This document shows, in pieces, positions 6,310-7,684 of a stretch of 7,684 nt of DNA (position 1 is the first letter of the stretch; the number at the start of each line of letters is the position of its first letter). The DNA comes from Noviherbaspirillum sp. Lineage in GTDB: Bacteria; Pseudomonadota; Gammaproteobacteria; Burkholderiales; Burkholderiaceae. Position numbers and translations under genes: made by a program. The stretch spans positions 1-7,684 of the forward strand of contig JAQGLQ010000154.1 in assembly GCA_028292785.1 (NCBI GenBank). The letters run 5' to 3'. The notes beneath the pieces were generated by a model. The model saw only the letters and a list, made by a program, of their open reading frames with translations, was not told the origin of the DNA and did not search any database.

Positions 6310-6975
6310 TCAGTCGAGCAGGCAGGTCAGCGCGGCGCTTGCGGTTTCGCCGATCTTCGACAGGAAGTCGGTCGCCATCGCGGAGGTGAACCGGGTCGGA
6401 TCGGGCGAGCCCAGCACCAGCAGACCGAAGGTCTCGGGCGCGGCGCCGACGCGCAGCGGCAGCATGGCGATCGACTTGATGGAATCGGCATCCTCTATCC
6501 ATGAAGCGGCTTCGAAATCGAGGTTCTCTCCGCAAAAAGGCGCGGTCAATCCGTTGCAGAAGATTTTCGCATCGGCCGACACCGGCGCGGCGAACCAGCC
6601 ATGGGAAAACTCTTGCGCCACGCCCCACATGCGCAGGGTGACGTGCGGCACCGAGAAGATGGTCTGCAGGCTGTTGATCAAGGTATGTGGCAAATCGACA
6701 TCATTGCGCGCCGTGAGCAGGGACCGGGTCCACGCCAGGAACTTGTCGGTGATCGCGTCGTTTTCCTGCGCGATACGCATCAGTTCCGCCATGCGCAGTT
6801 CCATCTGCTTGATCTTTTCGCGCAGCACTTCCATCTGCCGTTCCTGCAGCGAGGTGGCGCGGCCGGTGAGCGGGCTGGAGAGTTTTACCCTTGCCAGCAG
6901 TTCGGCGTGGTCTTCGAAAAAACGGGGATTGTCGGAAAGATAATCGGCGACGGCGGCGGAATCCAGTTGGTTCAT
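6310..6975 (-). CDS. DUF484 (YigA-like) GAF-fold protein
   Basis: A DUF484 family protein whose biochemical function is not established. It has 221 residues from the ATG at 6975. The N-terminus (ADYLSDNPRFFEDHAELL, 10-27) is the family signature. A charged coiled-coil stretch runs from about 42 to 75 (SLQERQMEVLREKI onward). A GAF-like domain follows (about 85-215), with SIAMLPLR (168-175) and FGLLVLGSPDP (183-193). No transmembrane segment is seen. The order dapF, DUF484, xerC is the same as E. coli dapF-yigA-xerC, which places it in the xerC operon; a link to recombination or division is only inference. An in-frame TTG at 6984 would add three residues but ATG is the family-like start. No Shine-Dalgarno precedes it, and its ATG overlaps the stop codon of a small upstream ORF (ATGA), which could supply ribosomes by coupling. 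Confidence 0.9.
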   Translation of the reverse strand: MNQLDSAAVADYLSDNPRFFEDHAELLARVKLSSPLTGRATSLQERQMEVLREKIKQMELRMAELMRIAQENDAITDKFLAWTRSLLTARNDVDLPHTLINSLQTIFSVPHVTLRMWGVAQEFSHGWFAAPVSADAKIFCNGLTAPFCGENLDFEAASWIEDADSIKSIAMLPLRVGAAPETFGLLVLGSPDPTRFTSAMATDFLSKIGETASAALTCLLD

Positions 6976-7079
6976 GATGGGCAAATTTCGATAAAGGTCA
7001 CGGCGCTGCGATGAATGACGCCGTCCGGCTGGAGAATGCAGCCATGGTCATGCATGATTTTAACCGACAACAGCGGCAT
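6972..7079 (-). CDS. Possible 35-residue small protein between dapF and DUF484
   Basis: The ATG at 7079 overlaps the dapF stop codon (TGATG), and the stop at 6974-6972 overlaps the DUF484 ATG (ATGA). The frame therefore fills the gap exactly and could be translated by ribosomes coming off dapF, with weak site GGCGAG about 10 bases upstream. The peptide begins [14 protein letters not shown], contains two cysteines and three histidines, ends EICPS, and has no membrane segment or recognised motif. It may be a real small protein, a coupling leader that passes ribosomes to DUF484, or chance. The frame is also open upstream inside dapF, which weakens the case slightly. Confidence 0.35.
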   Translation of the reverse strand: MPLLSVKIMHDHGCILQPDGVIHRSAVTFIEICPS

Positions 7080-7684
7080 CAGATTTCGATCTCGCCTTCG
7101 AAGACAGCTACCGCGGGGCCGGTCAGCATCACCGGAGCGGCGCCTCCCGCCCATGCGATCGTCAGTTCTCCGCCACGCGTATTGACGCGCACTATGGCGT
7201 CGAGCAGGCCGCGCCGGATGCCGGCCACGACCGCGGCGCAGGCGCCGGTGCCGCAGGCGAGCGTCTCCCCGGCGCCGCGCTCGAAGACGCGCAGATTGAT
7301 CTGTCCGCGGTCGACGATCTGCATGAAGCCGGCGTTGACGCGTTTCGGAAAGCGCGGATGGCGTTCAACGACCGGACCGTCGAGCTCCACCGGAAACGAC
7401 CGGGCATCCTCCACTACCTGCACGGCGTGCGGATTGCCCATCGAAACGGCGGATATCCAGACCGTGCGGCCATTGATTTCGAGCGGCCATAGCGTGTCGC
7501 GGCCTTCCGGTTTCGGCTGCAGGCCGGAGGCGTCGAACGGAACCCGATCCGCTTCGAGGATGGGCGCACCCATGTCGACCGTAATGCGGCCATCCGCTTC
7601 GAGCGTCGGTTCGATGACGCCCGACATGGTTTCCACCTTGATCGAGCGCTTTGCGGTCAGACCCTTGTCGGTGACGAAGCGGAC
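7079..7684 (-). CDS. dapF: Diaminopimelate epimerase DapF (5' end outside window)
   Basis: DapF interconverts LL- and meso-diaminopimelate in the cytoplasm, giving the precursor of lysine and of the peptidoglycan cross-link. The visible 201 residues cover the C-terminal two thirds, starting at [10 protein letters not shown] at the window edge. Family motifs are SMGNPH, then NAGFMQIV, then the active-site block VFERGAGET and [10 protein letters not shown], which carries the second catalytic cysteine, and [12 protein letters not shown] at the end. The first catalytic cysteine and the start codon lie beyond 7684. An internal GTG at 7636 is not the start, because the open frame continues through conserved family sequence to the edge. 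It is the most upstream visible gene of the dapF-DUF484-xerC run and its stop overlaps the start of the small ORF. Confidence 0.95.
   Translation of the reverse strand, partial: VRFVTDKGLTAKRSIKVETMSGVIEPTLEADGRITVDMGAPILEADRVPFDASGLQPKPEGRDTLWPLEINGRTVWISAVSMGNPHAVQVVEDARSFPVELDGPVVERHPRFPKRVNAGFMQIVDRGQINLRVFERGAGETLACGTGACAAVVAGIRRGLLDAIVRVNTRGGELTIAWAGGAAPVMLTGPAVAVFEGEIEI

Noticed and set aside
6299..6628. XerC extended to 431 residues
   Set aside because: The added residues are an alternate-frame reading of the DUF484 gene and are Arg/Ala-rich; known XerC proteins start close to the TTG at 6298.
5492..6943. Long plus-strand open frame (483 codons) and similar plus-strand frames such as 2629-4008
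   Set aside because: They lie antisense to xerC, DUF484, zur and the COG0523 gene, which carry clear catalytic motifs. Their translations are Arg/Ala/Gly-rich mirror sequence without domains; long antisense frames are common in GC-rich genomes.
7048..7057. Perfect palindrome TCATGCATGA
   Set aside because: Ten bases of self-complementarity without flanking symmetry, a T-run or a second copy is within chance expectation.
7057..7062. TAAAAT on the minus strand as a -10 box for DUF484-xerC
   Set aside because: No acceptable -35 is found 16-18 bases upstream, and the genes look translationally coupled to dapF.
1..7684. Mobile element, CRISPR, defence or other novel multi-gene system
   Set aside because: No terminal repeats, transposase, repeat-spacer array, toxin-antitoxin pair or defence domains are seen. 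XerC has the chromosomal housekeeping context rather than that of an integrase.

Overview
The window looks like a chromosomal housekeeping region of a GC-rich betaproteobacterium, most likely Burkholderiales and possibly Oxalobacteraceae-like. The evidence is the dapF / DUF484 / xerC run, a DksA core of the CxxT...SxxA type seen in alpha- and betaproteobacteria, and high-GC codon use. The assignment is inferred from protein character and gene order, not from a database comparison. Every convincing gene is on the minus strand, so transcription runs from the right edge (7684) to the left edge (1).

Right part (7684 to 4089), in transcription order: the 3' two thirds of dapF (diaminopimelate epimerase, cut by the window edge); a 35-codon small ORF joined to both neighbours by stop/start overlaps; a DUF484 (YigA-like) protein; xerC (tyrosine recombinase, no ATG, probable TTG start); and rlmI (23S rRNA m5C methyltransferase). 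Gaps are short or absent, as in an operon. The dapF-DUF484-xerC order matches the E. coli dapF-yigA-xerC operon.

Middle part (4088 to 2416): a Fur-family regulator that is most likely Zur, followed 30 nt later by a COG0523 (CobW-like) GTPase with a histidine-rich loop. A 7-1-7 inverted repeat with the layout of a Fur-family operator lies just upstream of the regulator and overlaps a possible promoter. I read these two genes as a zinc-homeostasis unit.

Left part (2415 to 1): a DksA with a long Ala/Lys/Thr-rich N-terminal extension, in which three of the four zinc-finger cysteines are replaced. A strong intrinsic terminator follows it. After a spacer containing a 9-bp tandem repeat comes a GTG-started gene, cut by the left edge, made of a helical module, a STAS-like domain and a second copy of the helical module.

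I see no tRNA, rRNA, CRISPR array, insertion sequence or prophage. The window is mostly ordinary core genome. The points most worth following are the zinc theme across the zur / COG0523 / cysteine-poor DksA neighbourhood, the repeated-module STAS protein, and the small ORF between dapF and DUF484.
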